A DNA stretch of 64,000 nucleotides from Paenibacillus glycanilyticus NBRC 16618 (GTDB lineage: Bacteria > Bacillota > Bacilli > Paenibacillales > Paenibacillaceae): positions 97,582-161,581 of the forward strand of contig NZ_BILY01000012.1 of assembly GCF_004000805.1 (NCBI RefSeq), read 5' to 3'. Numbering within the stretch: the stretch's first letter is position 1; every line of letters starts with the position of its first letter. Below are positions 7,621-15,506 of the stretch, piece after piece. Position numbers and translations under genes: made by a program. The notes under the pieces are model-generated. The model searched no databases. It saw only the letters and a program-made list of their open reading frames with translations, and was not told where the DNA came from.

Positions 7621-8547
7621 ATGCTCACGGTATCCCAAGATCGGCATTCCAGTTCTCAAGTATTGGATATGCATTTCGTTCTGGCGGCAATGGAGAAGTC
7701 GCTGGCTATGATTGAACTAAGTACGGACGGGAAAGTTTTGTGGGCAAACGATAATTTTGCCCGGGCGATGGGGTACGAAGCGGACGAAATGCAGGGCCTC
7801 ATGCACAGGCAGTTTTGTACGCCCGAGTTCGCGAACAGTCCCGATTACCGGGAGCTCTGGAATAATCTCCAAAGCGGACGGATTTTCCAGGAAAAAATCT
7901 CGCGCGTATCCAAGGATGGCCGGTTATTATGGTTCGAGGCTACTTATATGCCGGTGTTTAACGCCGAAGGACGCGTAGAAGGAATTCTTAAGGTTGCGAC
8001 GGATATTACCGAGAGGGAAAACGCTGCGGCAAAGCTTACGGATGAACTGCAGCGGATGGCGCAGGATTTGCTGGAACGGACGGAGGAAGGGATTGCCGGA
8101 AGCAGACAGATCGAGCAGACCATAGAAAGCGTGGCCTTGGAATCAAGCGGGAACATGAAGGTGCTTGGCGCGCTGGAGCATGAGACGGAGTCCGTGCGAA
8201 GCACGATTCATATTATCCGGGAAGTGGCCAAGCATACGAATCTGCTGGCCTTGAATGCGGCGATTGAAGCCGCGCATGCCGGCGAGCATGGCCGGGGCTT
8301 CAGCGTGGTTGCTGCAGAGGTTCGCAAGCTGGCTAAGCAGGCGGATGAGGCGGCCAAGGCCGTCCAGGCCAATCTGGCCGGGATTGCGGCCGAGGTTGGA
8401 AATATCGCGAAGGGAATGCACCGGTCGCAGTCGATGATCCTGGAAAGCCAGCAGCGCGCCCGGAGGGCGGTGGGCGAGTTTGCCCGGATTGGAGAATCCG
8501 CTTATCAGCTGGAGGAAAAGGCTCAGGATTATAAAAATACGATTTAG
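7621..8547 (+). CDS. Soluble PAS-domain methyl-accepting chemotaxis protein (BdlA-like)
   Basis: The ATG at 7621 (GAAGGTGATC upstream) is chosen because the longer reading frame from 7540 runs through the promoter. The 308-residue protein has one PAS domain (about residues 17-130: [12 protein letters not shown], ending VATDITERE) and a C-terminal chemoreceptor signalling segment. The conserved hairpin tip ([20 protein letters not shown]) lies at about residues 206-225. There is no membrane segment, so it is cytoplasmic. Soluble PAS-MCP proteins such as BdlA or Aer2 sense oxygen or redox through a cofactor; which cofactor binds here cannot be read. Its promoter carries CarH-type operators, so it is probably switched by B12 and perhaps by light through the divergent regulator. 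Confidence 0.85.
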   Translation: MLTVSQDRHSSSQVLDMHFVLAAMEKSLAMIELSTDGKVLWANDNFARAMGYEADEMQGLMHRQFCTPEFANSPDYRELWNNLQSGRIFQEKISRVSKDGRLLWFEATYMPVFNAEGRVEGILKVATDITERENAAAKLTDELQRMAQDLLERTEEGIAGSRQIEQTIESVALESSGNMKVLGALEHETESVRSTIHIIREVAKHTNLLALNAAIEAAHAGEHGRGFSVVAAEVRKLAKQADEAAKAVQANLAGIAAEVGNIAKGMHRSQSMILESQQRARRAVGEFARIGESAYQLEEKAQDYKNTI

Positions 8548-8552
8548 GATGG

Positions 8553-8597
8553 AAAAGCGGTTGTGCAGGGGGGAACCCCGGACACAACCGCTTTTTT
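8553..8597 (+). terminator. Strong terminator after the PAS-MCP gene
   Basis: AAAAGCGGTTGTG pairs with CACAACCGCTTTTTT. It is U-tailed on the + strand and A-flanked, so it may also serve the converging gene. Confidence 0.85.
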
Positions 8598-8604
8598 GTC
8601 ATTG

Positions 8605-9591
8605 TCACAGCGTACAAACGATCTTGTAGCTGCCCGGCTCCGCGCGGAAGCCCATCAGATCTCGGTTTACGCGCAGCATGGGAATATTGGCCGAGTCGTT
8701 ATGCGTCCGGAGATAAGGAGCGCCGGCTGCTCTGGCTGATTGCAGGCCAAGCAGCTTCAGGGCAAGCGCTATCCGGCGGCCGCGGTATTGCGGCAGCACC
8801 CCCGTGTATTCGTGGTACATGGCCCCGGTCTGTTCGTTATGCTGCAGGCTTACCACGCCAACGTAGCGTTCGCCGTCCTTGGCGATATGAACCCATTCCG
8901 GACGAACGCCGGGCAGTTCGAGGGTCCATTTTTTCCATTCCTCAAACCAAGGGTAATCACCCGTATAGCCGGGAATATCGTGGTGCGTTATTTTATAAAG
9001 CTCATGCAGCTTGCGTTCATTGTCCTCTCCCGGTTCATCCGCCAACGTAACGAAGCGTATGCCGGCTCGCTCCGCATCCCCAATGGAAGCAACCAGCTGT
9101 TCACCCGCGGTATACTCCCGTAAATCTAGCACGGACTCAAAGGACAGCCGTTCCTTGAAATAACCATGCTTTTCCGCGAAAGCAAGAGACCTCTCGTCCG
9201 TCTCCTTCATGTTGTAGTTTATCAGGCGTGAAGCTTTAACCTCCTGCGCCCAGGCATGAAGGGCGCCGTATATGGCAGTGCCAACGCCTTTGCCGCGGAA
9301 TTCCGGGTGGACGATTAACGTATGGATGAGCGCGCCGGGCTCCGTCCAAGGCGCACGCCAGGCTATGGCGTAAGCGATGATATGTCCGTTCTCGTCTTCG
9401 GCTACCCACTTGGGACGGTCCCAGCCCATCAGCTCGCCTTGCTCGTTATAATGCAGCTGGCCCGGAGGGATTTTGTCCTCGTCCTCCTGCAGCCGTTCTG
9501 CCGTTGTTGGTTCCGACCACACCAGATTGACGAGAGGCGCTACGGCCTGAAAGTCTTCCGGCTGTTTTAATTTGCGGATTGTAAAGTTCAT
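8605..9591 (-). CDS. Tandem GNAT-family N-acetyltransferase
   Basis: Two GNAT folds are joined in one chain of about 328 residues. The N-terminal half (about 1-150) has the acetyl-CoA loop in an H-P-E-F-R-G-K-G-V-G-T run. The C-terminal half (about 190-328) has a more degenerate L-P-Q-Y-R-G-R-R-I-A loop. The first ATG after the GGTGGTGG ribosome binding site is used; in-frame GTG codons 6 to 12 bases earlier are possible starts. Tandem GNAT proteins of this kind include mycothiol-synthase-like and antibiotic-acetylating enzymes, but nothing here identifies the acceptor. It stands alone, with its start facing a short gap before a membrane gene on the same strand. Confidence 0.75.
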   Translation of the reverse strand: MNFTIRKLKQPEDFQAVAPLVNLVWSEPTTAERLQEDEDKIPPGQLHYNEQGELMGWDRPKWVAEDENGHIIAYAIAWRAPWTEPGALIHTLIVHPEFRGKGVGTAIYGALHAWAQEVKASRLINYNMKETDERSLAFAEKHGYFKERLSFESVLDLREYTAGEQLVASIGDAERAGIRFVTLADEPGEDNERKLHELYKITHHDIPGYTGDYPWFEEWKKWTLELPGVRPEWVHIAKDGERYVGVVSLQHNEQTGAMYHEYTGVLPQYRGRRIALALKLLGLQSARAAGAPYLRTHNDSANIPMLRVNRDLMGFRAEPGSYKIVCTL

Positions 9592-9662
9592 ATTGACCAC
9601 CACCGTTATTGGGATAATCCCAGTATGGCATACCTTTTATTCCAATGGTTGGAAATAATTGA

Positions 9663-10301
9663 TTATAATGAAACTTGCTCGCGCTTCGGCTGGCGGATGA
9701 ACCACTCTACGATAACGAAGTTTAGAATAAGGGCAGTCCAGATGTTATTGTCCAGCACCTCTTCAATCATTCCCATACGGCCGCCCGGCAAAGCGAACCG
9801 GTGCAGAAGCAGGTACAGAAGAATTAAGAGAGGCACCAAGGCTCTAGCGCTGACGGCCGTTAAAGTCATGGCAAAGCTGCGGATCATCCATTGCTTATGC
9901 GACTGCCAGTCCCTTTTCCTTGCAGAACGGTAACCCATTGCCGTCGTGATCAGCCACAGCAGATCGAGGAAGAGGAAGGATAACGTACGGCCGAAGTCGG
10001 GTTCATAGCAGGACACGATAAGGGCAAGCCCGCCGCTTAGGAATACCGAGCCTGCGTATACTTTGCCAAGAAGGAGATGCAGGGACGGCTTGTTCCGCCG
10101 CAGCGTGCGGTGAAACTGCAGAAATCCCGCTAGCATGGCTATAAAGGCTAGAATGATATGGCTAACCAGAGCAGGATATTGAATTGTCCTTGAGGAAACT
10201 TCAATACGGCTGCTTGCGGGATTTAAAGTAACGTACGGGATAACAAACGGCAGCATTATGGCGACAGACAGCAACAGCAGAACCCACCAGCTTTTTTTCA
10301 T
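9663..10301 (-). CDS. DUF2306 membrane protein
   Basis: This 212-residue protein has about six membrane helices. It matches the DUF2306 pattern, with H-x-x-L-G-K-V-Y at about 79-86 and a K-Q-W-M-I-R-S-F motif at about 137-144. Conserved histidines within or next to helices (H49, H64, H78, H135) suggest haem or metal binding, but the function of the family is unknown. AAGGAG lies seven bases before ATG. It is on the same strand as the next membrane gene, with a terminator-like hairpin between them. Confidence 0.75.
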   Translation of the reverse strand: MKKSWWVLLLLSVAIMLPFVIPYVTLNPASSRIEVSSRTIQYPALVSHIILAFIAMLAGFLQFHRTLRRNKPSLHLLLGKVYAGSVFLSGGLALIVSCYEPDFGRTLSFLFLDLLWLITTAMGYRSARKRDWQSHKQWMIRSFAMTLTAVSARALVPLLILLYLLLHRFALPGGRMGMIEEVLDNNIWTALILNFVIVEWFIRQPKREQVSL

Positions 10302-10393
10302 CGGAACTCTCCTTAGGGGTTGATGACCCCAGTATAGCCGGAGGATGTTTAGGGGCTCTAAAAACTTTCTAAAAAAACGATAAAACAGAACAA

Positions 10394-10425
10394 GAGGGAG
10401 CTGCCCGCGCGGCAGCTCCCTTATT
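10394..10425. terminator. GC-rich hairpin between membrane-protein genes
   Basis: AGGGAGCTGCC pairs with GGCAGCTCCCT. It is followed by TTATTTATA on the + side and a mixed T-rich tail on the - side, where it lies just past the stop of the gene at 10432. Confidence 0.7.
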
Positions 10426-10431
10426 TATAAT

Positions 10432-11322
10432 CTAAAAGCGTGCAGCGCTGTTCCGGTTGCCGCTATTTGGACGCGAACCGGAAAGAAGCACCTTGCGCAG
10501 CGCAGCCACGCCGGCCGCGATCGAAAGAATAAAGCAGGTGCTTGCGGCTATTGGCAGAAGCGACCACTCCATTAGGGCGTGACCGTTCAACGTCTGCCAT
10601 CCGATCGCGATTAAGCCAAGCAGATAAGTAATGCCGGTCATATGAATCAGGCTAGAGGCTTTGGCGCGGGAACGCTCGACTAGCCAAGCGACAATCGGCA
10701 TTGCCTGAAGCGCATGAAAGCCAAGCCCATGCAGCCATATAATATTGCCGTCCGCACCGATAAACCTGCCCTGGTTCATGGAGATCCAGATGCCGGCGGC
10801 AAACGATACGGTGACGGCAATCATGGCATAACGCACGCCCAGCGCCATCCCGGGCCGAAGCTTATAAGCCTTCGAACGGAAGAATTGAACGCCAAGGTAC
10901 AAATAAAACAAAACGAGAAACAGGGCAACAAACGTGAAGACATTGCCGACCGTTTGGTCGAAAAACGAATCGCTGTCAACGAATCTCGGATTAACGCCGC
11001 GAAAGTTTTGAATCGTCTCCGCCCCATAGGAATAAAGAGCAAGCCCGATGTACACCCTCCGGAACAACGCCTGGCTTCGTGCCTTCAATCCCGATAATGG
11101 CGCAATTGCGGCGGTTGATAGAATAAAAGCGCCAAGGGCCGCATCAAAGGAAAAAGCTTTTGAAACATCGCCTCCGGGCGAGACCTCACCCCCGTTCGCA
11201 AGCACCCATACCCCGCAAATTGCCGCTAGAAGAAATCCGAGAAGACCAGTCAGAACAAGCCATTTTTCCCCCTCGAACAGCCTCGGCTTCTGCGTCGTTG
11301 CTTGATTTACATAGCTTTGCAT
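10432..11322 (-). CDS. Polytopic membrane protein of unknown function
   Basis: I do not recognise this 296-residue protein. It has about eight hydrophobic helices and starts with a polar tail of about 20 residues. A histidine-bearing segment (H-G-L-G-F-H-A-L-Q, about 197-205) lies at a helix boundary and another histidine is in L-N-G-H-A-L. The C-terminal tail is Ser/Arg/Asn-rich and cytoplasmic. GGACGAGG lies seven bases before ATG. Its neighbours are a DUF2306 membrane protein and a lipoprotein gene of opposite strand, which do not suggest a role. Confidence 0.6.
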   Translation of the reverse strand: MQSYVNQATTQKPRLFEGEKWLVLTGLLGFLLAAICGVWVLANGGEVSPGGDVSKAFSFDAALGAFILSTAAIAPLSGLKARSQALFRRVYIGLALYSYGAETIQNFRGVNPRFVDSDSFFDQTVGNVFTFVALFLVLFYLYLGVQFFRSKAYKLRPGMALGVRYAMIAVTVSFAAGIWISMNQGRFIGADGNIIWLHGLGFHALQAMPIVAWLVERSRAKASSLIHMTGITYLLGLIAIGWQTLNGHALMEWSLLPIAASTCFILSIAAGVAALRKVLLSGSRPNSGNRNSAARF

Positions 11323-11486
11323 TTTATCCTCGTCCCTTCCCGTAAATGTATACCTTTAATTTACTGGAAAGGACTTACAGGCGTTAATGGACCCGCGGCT
11401 AGATTTCGCGAGGCCTGAAGAAGGTTCTTTTCTCGGGCGGAGGTCTTAGAGTATTCGTCTATTCGTATGCATAAAGGATAATAGGG

Positions 11487-11813
11487 ATGAGGTGGAGCAT
11501 GAGAAAGGCAGGTTTATGCGCTGCAATTCTTCTCCTGGCCGGTTTGATGCTGGGGGCTTGTTCTTCTAAGGAGCAAGGAAGGGGTACGTTCGCCGTAAAC
11601 GTAAAGGTCATCGATAAAGGCGAGGGGGAGAATGGGCAATACTGGATTATGATCGCTTACCCCGACAAGAAAAGGTTAAAAAGCGTGGATAAAATTATTT
11701 TGGAGGAGAGCGTGTGGAATACCGTTCAAATCGATCACAAATATACGGTTCGTTATATCAGGCGGGAAGACGGAACCTACTCGTTCTCCGCGATAACTCC
11801 TTTAAAAGATTAG
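11487..11813 (+). CDS. Small secreted lipoprotein of unknown function
   Basis: This is a 108-residue protein with a basic-hydrophobic signal peptide and lipobox L-G-A-C (Cys at about residue 25), so it should be lipid-anchored outside the membrane. The mature domain of about 80 residues looks like a compact beta fold with alternating hydrophobics. Two in-frame ATGs are plausible: 11487 (AAAGGA eight bases upstream) and 11499 (GAGGTGG three bases upstream, typical signal-peptide length). It is monocistronic, with a terminator directly downstream. No family recognised. Confidence 0.65.
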   Translation: MRWSMRKAGLCAAILLLAGLMLGACSSKEQGRGTFAVNVKVIDKGEGENGQYWIMIAYPDKKRLKSVDKIILEESVWNTVQIDHKYTVRYIRREDGTYSFSAITPLKD

Positions 11814-11850
11814 GAGAGTCAGCTGCGGGCTGACTCTCCATTTATTTTTA
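11813..11850. terminator. Bidirectional terminator
   Basis: GGAGAGTCAG pairs with CTGACTCTCC and is followed by ATTTATTTTTA. It separates the lipoprotein gene from the convergent serine hydrolase gene. Confidence 0.8.
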
Positions 11851-12864
11851 ACCGATGGTGTTGGCGGGCTGCATGGCAAGCTCGGCCAGCTGTTTGCCGA
11901 GTGTGCTGACATCCTGCAGGATATTGCTGAGCACGATGACAGAAGTCTGCTGTTCAATAAAACGGAGCAGGACGGAGGAGAAGCCGGGAATGCCGCCGCT
12001 ATGGCAAACAAGCTTTCCAAAAGGCGTATCTTGAATGATCCAGCCGCAGCCGTATTGAAAATCCCGTTCTCCCTTGAACGGAGTAAACATGAGATCGAGA
12101 GAAGGCTTGGTCAGAAGCTGCTCCGTATAGAGCGCCTGATCCCATAAATGCAAGTCCCTGATTGTTGAACTAATAGCTCCTGCCGCATAAGCATTGGAAG
12201 GATCGAAGGTGGGTGCATTAGTTAATTGCCCCTCTTCGTCCGAATGATAACCCGCAGCACGGTTGAGTAGAATCTGGCTTGGCTGATCTATCTGCGTTTG
12301 GTTCATGCCAAGCGGAAGGAAGATGTGCTCCTGCAAATAGTCCGCGTAAGATTGCCCGGTTATTTGCTCTAGGATGGCTCCAAGCAGGACGTAACCGGAG
12401 TTGGAGTATTTGTACTGCTCGCCTGGAGCAGCCTCTGGCTCTTTATGGGCGAATCGCCCGATAAGAATTTCTGGTGTCGAAGGGTTCGCAGCCCAGTCGA
12501 ACATAGAAGGATCATCCGTATAATTGGGAATACCAGATGTATGCGTCAGTAGATGTTGGATGGTTATGGAATTGCTGCCCGTCTGCTGCGGAAAGAAACG
12601 GCTGACCGGATCCTCCAGCCGGAGCATGCCTTTTTCCACCAGCTGGAGGATGGATACCCCCGTAAAGGTTTTGGTTATCGAACCGATCCGGAACTTGGTT
12701 TTAGTCGTATTATCCACCGCAAGCTCCATATTTGCTTGTCCCCATGCCTCCGAATACAGGATGCTGCCGCGTTGCGAGACGAGTACGGCTCCGTTAAACT
12801 TCCGCTCGGGGACAAGGGGTTCCAGCAAAGCATGAATCTGCTCTTTTACATTAGCCACAATCAT
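11848..12864 (-). CDS. Serine hydrolase, class C beta-lactamase/penicillin-binding fold
   Basis: This 338-residue protein carries the S-x-x-K motif S62-I-T-K65 as catalytic nucleophile and base, Y153-S-N155 as second motif and an H-S-G-G third motif near residue 280. It has no signal peptide or transmembrane segment, so this member is probably cytosolic, unlike true AmpC enzymes. The family includes esterases, D-amino peptidases and beta-lactamase-like proteins; the substrate cannot be told. GAGGGAGAG lies directly before the ATG. It is a single-gene unit. Confidence 0.8.
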   Translation of the reverse strand: MIVANVKEQIHALLEPLVPERKFNGAVLVSQRGSILYSEAWGQANMELAVDNTTKTKFRIGSITKTFTGVSILQLVEKGMLRLEDPVSRFFPQQTGSNSITIQHLLTHTSGIPNYTDDPSMFDWAANPSTPEILIGRFAHKEPEAAPGEQYKYSNSGYVLLGAILEQITGQSYADYLQEHIFLPLGMNQTQIDQPSQILLNRAAGYHSDEEGQLTNAPTFDPSNAYAAGAISSTIRDLHLWDQALYTEQLLTKPSLDLMFTPFKGERDFQYGCGWIIQDTPFGKLVCHSGGIPGFSSVLLRFIEQQTSVIVLSNILQDVSTLGKQLAELAMQPANTIG

Positions 12865-12936
12865 CTCTCCCTCTGATCTTCATCACCTCTCCATATTAAG
12901 TATAAAATTGGGAATAAACAATGTTTTTTCCTGTTC

Positions 12937-14115
12937 TCAGGCAGGCTTTGATTGCTGTTTTGCCTCCGAGCCTGCGCCCGTTACAAGACCGCCGAGTCGG
13001 AACGTGACAAGAGAGAGAACGATGCATACGGCGGAAAAAATACCGATGGACGCATAACCGGCAAAATGAACGTACAATAGTCCGGCCAGCCAGGCGCCAA
13101 GCGTATTCGCACCGTTCATGGTCGAGTTGGCGAGGCTGGAAATGGTTCCCCGGATGGATGCGTTCAGGGCAGTAAGCAGGCCCATAACAAGAGGGAAAAT
13201 AATGCCGAGAACGGTAAAGATAACGAAATAGATCATCACCGCAGGCGATAGGCCGGCATGCGGGCCAACAATATACAACAGGGCTAGCAAGAGCATGCCC
13301 GCGGTTACGGTCCGCGTGCTGCCAAGCCTGCGAATAACCACGGAGCTGATGACGCTTCCGAGCAAGGTGCCGCATCCAAGTCCCATCATGACGTTGCCGA
13401 TTCCGCCTATGGACAGCTCGAAATGATCAGCCATCCATTTGCCGATAAAAGCCATCGCCGTACCGCTGCCCAGATGGAGCAGCAGGTAAGCGAGGAAGCC
13501 GCCTCTTGCTCTTCCGTTCGTTATTAACGGCATATACCGGCTGAAAATGGAAGCGCGCGACTGGCCGCTAGGCTTCATATCCGGGAGGAGCAGGAAGGCG
13601 GCAACCGCAAGAAGCAGGGAAAACGTGCCGATGCTCCAGAACGGGACAGGCCAATCGGCCGCGGCCAGCCAGCTGCCGATCGGAACGCCAAGCGCTTGGG
13701 CTGCAGCCAGTCCGCCAAAGGCGATGCCCATCGTCTTCGCAATCCGCTGCGGAGGCATAACGGCGGGAATGGAGGCCCATACCTGCGGAGCGGTGAAGGC
13801 AGCGCTGACTCCTGCGAGGAAACGGAACAGAAGCATCATCCAGTAGCTGTCCGCGAAACCGCATAAGGCGGTTGAAACGGAGAAGGCGGCCAGCCCGCAG
13901 ATCATGACCGTTCTGCGGTTCCAGCCGTCGGACAAAGGGCCGGAGACTAGCGCGAACAAAGCCGAGCCCAAGGTGTAGGCGCCAATCATCCAGCCAGCAA
14001 TGCCGGTGGATACGCCGTATTCCGCCTGGAGCGTAGGGAGCAGCGGAGAAATAAGAAACGTGTCGGTGCCAATCATAAACATAACAAGGAAAAACAGAAT
14101 GGAGTATTTAAGCAT
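12937..14115 (-). CDS. MFS efflux transporter, DHA1 family
   Basis: The start at 14115 is preferred because AAAGGAGC lies just upstream; the longer frame adds an unlikely N-terminus. The 392-residue, 12-helix protein has the loop 2-3 motif G-P-L-S-D-G-W-N-R-R and the antiporter-type motif C region G-V-P-I-G-S-W-L-A in helix 5, marking a drug/H+ antiporter (Bcr/YdhP/AraJ-like). It is divergent from a WYL-domain regulator whose gene is 99 bp away, and that regulator very probably controls it. The substrate is unknown. Confidence 0.82.
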   Translation of the reverse strand: MLKYSILFFLVMFMIGTDTFLISPLLPTLQAEYGVSTGIAGWMIGAYTLGSALFALVSGPLSDGWNRRTVMICGLAAFSVSTALCGFADSYWMMLLFRFLAGVSAAFTAPQVWASIPAVMPPQRIAKTMGIAFGGLAAAQALGVPIGSWLAAADWPVPFWSIGTFSLLLAVAAFLLLPDMKPSGQSRASIFSRYMPLITNGRARGGFLAYLLLHLGSGTAMAFIGKWMADHFELSIGGIGNVMMGLGCGTLLGSVISSVVIRRLGSTRTVTAGMLLLALLYIVGPHAGLSPAVMIYFVIFTVLGIIFPLVMGLLTALNASIRGTISSLANSTMNGANTLGAWLAGLLYVHFAGYASIGIFSAVCIVLSLVTFRLGGLVTGAGSEAKQQSKPA

Positions 14116-14172
14116 TTTTTTCGCTCCTTTAGCGGTGGTATTGCCTGATGCCCTTATCGTAACGGATAATAG

Positions 14173-14187
14173 TGACACATTCTGTCA
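14173..14187. promoter_or_regulatory. Inverted repeat in the MFS/WYL divergent promoter
   Basis: TGACA-N5-TGTCA is a perfect dyad between the divergent genes, 27 bp before the WYL regulator start. It is a candidate operator for that regulator. Confidence 0.55.
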
Positions 14188-14214
14188 TGGATATGAAATG
14201 AGGAGGAAAAAAGG

Positions 14215-15159
14215 ATGCCCAAATCCAAACGGCTCATGGAGCTGATGATGACGGTCAACCGCAAGCGCCGGTTCAAGGTACAGGAGCTCGCCGATGAATT
14301 TGGCGTCTCGAAGCGGACGATTCTAAGGGATCTGCAGGAGCTCAGCGAGCTGGGCGTGCCTTTATATTCGGAGGTTGGGCCGCATGGAGGTTACCAGGTA
14401 TTAAGGGAGCGGGTGCTGCCGCCCATCGCCTTTACGGAAGAGGAAGCCGTGGCCATGTTCTTTGCCGTGCATGCGCTTAGGCATTACTCCTCGCTGCCGT
14501 TTGAGGCAGAATCCGTCTCGGCGCTGAACAAATTTTATCTTCATATGCCCGGCGATGTTCGGGATCGAATCGACAGCATGAAGCACCGGGTAGATTTCAT
14601 TACGCCAACCAGGCGCGGCGATGCGCCTTGCTTGTCCATGCTGCTGGATGCGGCGGTACACCAGAAGGTGCTCGATATCGAATACGAGACGAAGGACAGC
14701 GAGGCGGGCTGCCGCAAAATCCAGCCGGTATGCATCTACGCTCATAACGGCCTCTGGTACTGCACGGCGTATTGCTACCTGCGCGAGGGCTTCCGCGTCT
14801 TCCGCTGCGATCGGATCCGCACCGCTTCGGAGGATACCTCCGGTACGGAAAAGCGCGACCTTGGCGACATTCCGCTAAGCCGCAAAGAAGCCGTTATGCC
14901 CGAGGACCCGGTCCGTCTGCAAGTAGAGCTAAGCCGGGCCGGAGTTCAGCGCTGCGAAGCTGAGCTATGGCTGGCCCCGATGCTGCAGGTTCGGGAAGAC
15001 GGGAGCGGCAGCATTGATGCGGATGTATCCCGCGGGGACATGCCTTTCTATACCGAATTTCTGATTGGACTTGGATATGAAGCAGCACTGAAAGGCCCCG
15101 AAGAATTGCGGGAAGCAGTCCGGGACCGGTTAGCCGGGCTGCTGGACCGCTATCGGTAA
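14215..15159 (+). CDS. YafY/YobV-type HTH regulator with WYL domain
   Basis: This 314-residue protein has a DeoR-type helix-turn-helix (residues 1-60, with F-G-V-S-K-R-T-I-L-R-D-L), a WYL ligand-binding domain at about 135-225 (G-L-W-Y-C-T-A-Y region), and a C-terminal WCX-like extension. AGGAGG precedes the ATG. It is divergent from an MFS efflux gene with a TGACA/TGTCA dyad in between, the usual arrangement for this family acting on its neighbour. WYL domains bind nucleic acids or small effectors; the signal is unknown. Confidence 0.85.
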   Translation: MPKSKRLMELMMTVNRKRRFKVQELADEFGVSKRTILRDLQELSELGVPLYSEVGPHGGYQVLRERVLPPIAFTEEEAVAMFFAVHALRHYSSLPFEAESVSALNKFYLHMPGDVRDRIDSMKHRVDFITPTRRGDAPCLSMLLDAAVHQKVLDIEYETKDSEAGCRKIQPVCIYAHNGLWYCTAYCYLREGFRVFRCDRIRTASEDTSGTEKRDLGDIPLSRKEAVMPEDPVRLQVELSRAGVQRCEAELWLAPMLQVREDGSGSIDADVSRGDMPFYTEFLIGLGYEAALKGPEELREAVRDRLAGLLDRYR

Positions 15160-15178
15160 CCTACAAAAGCAATGAAAC

Positions 15179-15213
15179 AAGGTCCCTCTGCCTTCCGGCA
15201 AGAGGGATCTTTG
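15179..15213 (+). terminator. Terminator after the WYL regulator
   Basis: GGTCCCTCT-GCC pairs with GGC-AAGAGGGATC and is followed by TTTG, a short U-tract. Confidence 0.65.
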
Positions 15214-15506
15214 ACATGGGCACGCGAATCAAAATGGGATGACTGACGCATGAAGAGCGGAGCCAACAGATGAGCTGGGACTATTGTATAGTCGCATTTT
15301 ATTTTCCTTAAATATCCATTAATGGTTGGCTATCGCGAAATCGATTGGAAAGGTGAGACTCTTGGCGTATTCACCCTCTGTCAGGAGCATTCCAACCTGC
15401 GGCTAGCAGAGAATAATCCTCCGGGTCTTTGGAATCTGGCTGATAATTAGACAATTGTTTATTATTGGAACCGATTATTTCATTCCATGAAACGAGGAGA
15501 ATCGAC
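15214..15506 (+). other. 293-bp leader region before the LPMO gene, possibly structured
   Basis: No gene is seen here. The stretch 15345-15440 has several pairing elements: TTGGAA (15345) with TTCCAA (15390), GGTGA (15352) with TCACC (15371), and CTCTG (15376) with CAGAG (15407), the last pair crossing the first. TTGGAA recurs at 15429 and 15465, which could compete for the single TTCCAA. It does not match any riboswitch consensus I can recall, including cyclic-di-GMP types. It may be an RNA leader or a protein-binding region. Confidence 0.35.

Noticed and set aside
15345..15470. Cyclic-di-GMP or T-box riboswitch before the LPMO gene
   Set aside because: The sequence lacks the conserved cores of GEMM-I, GEMM-II and T-box RNAs as I know them, so only a generic structured leader is noted.
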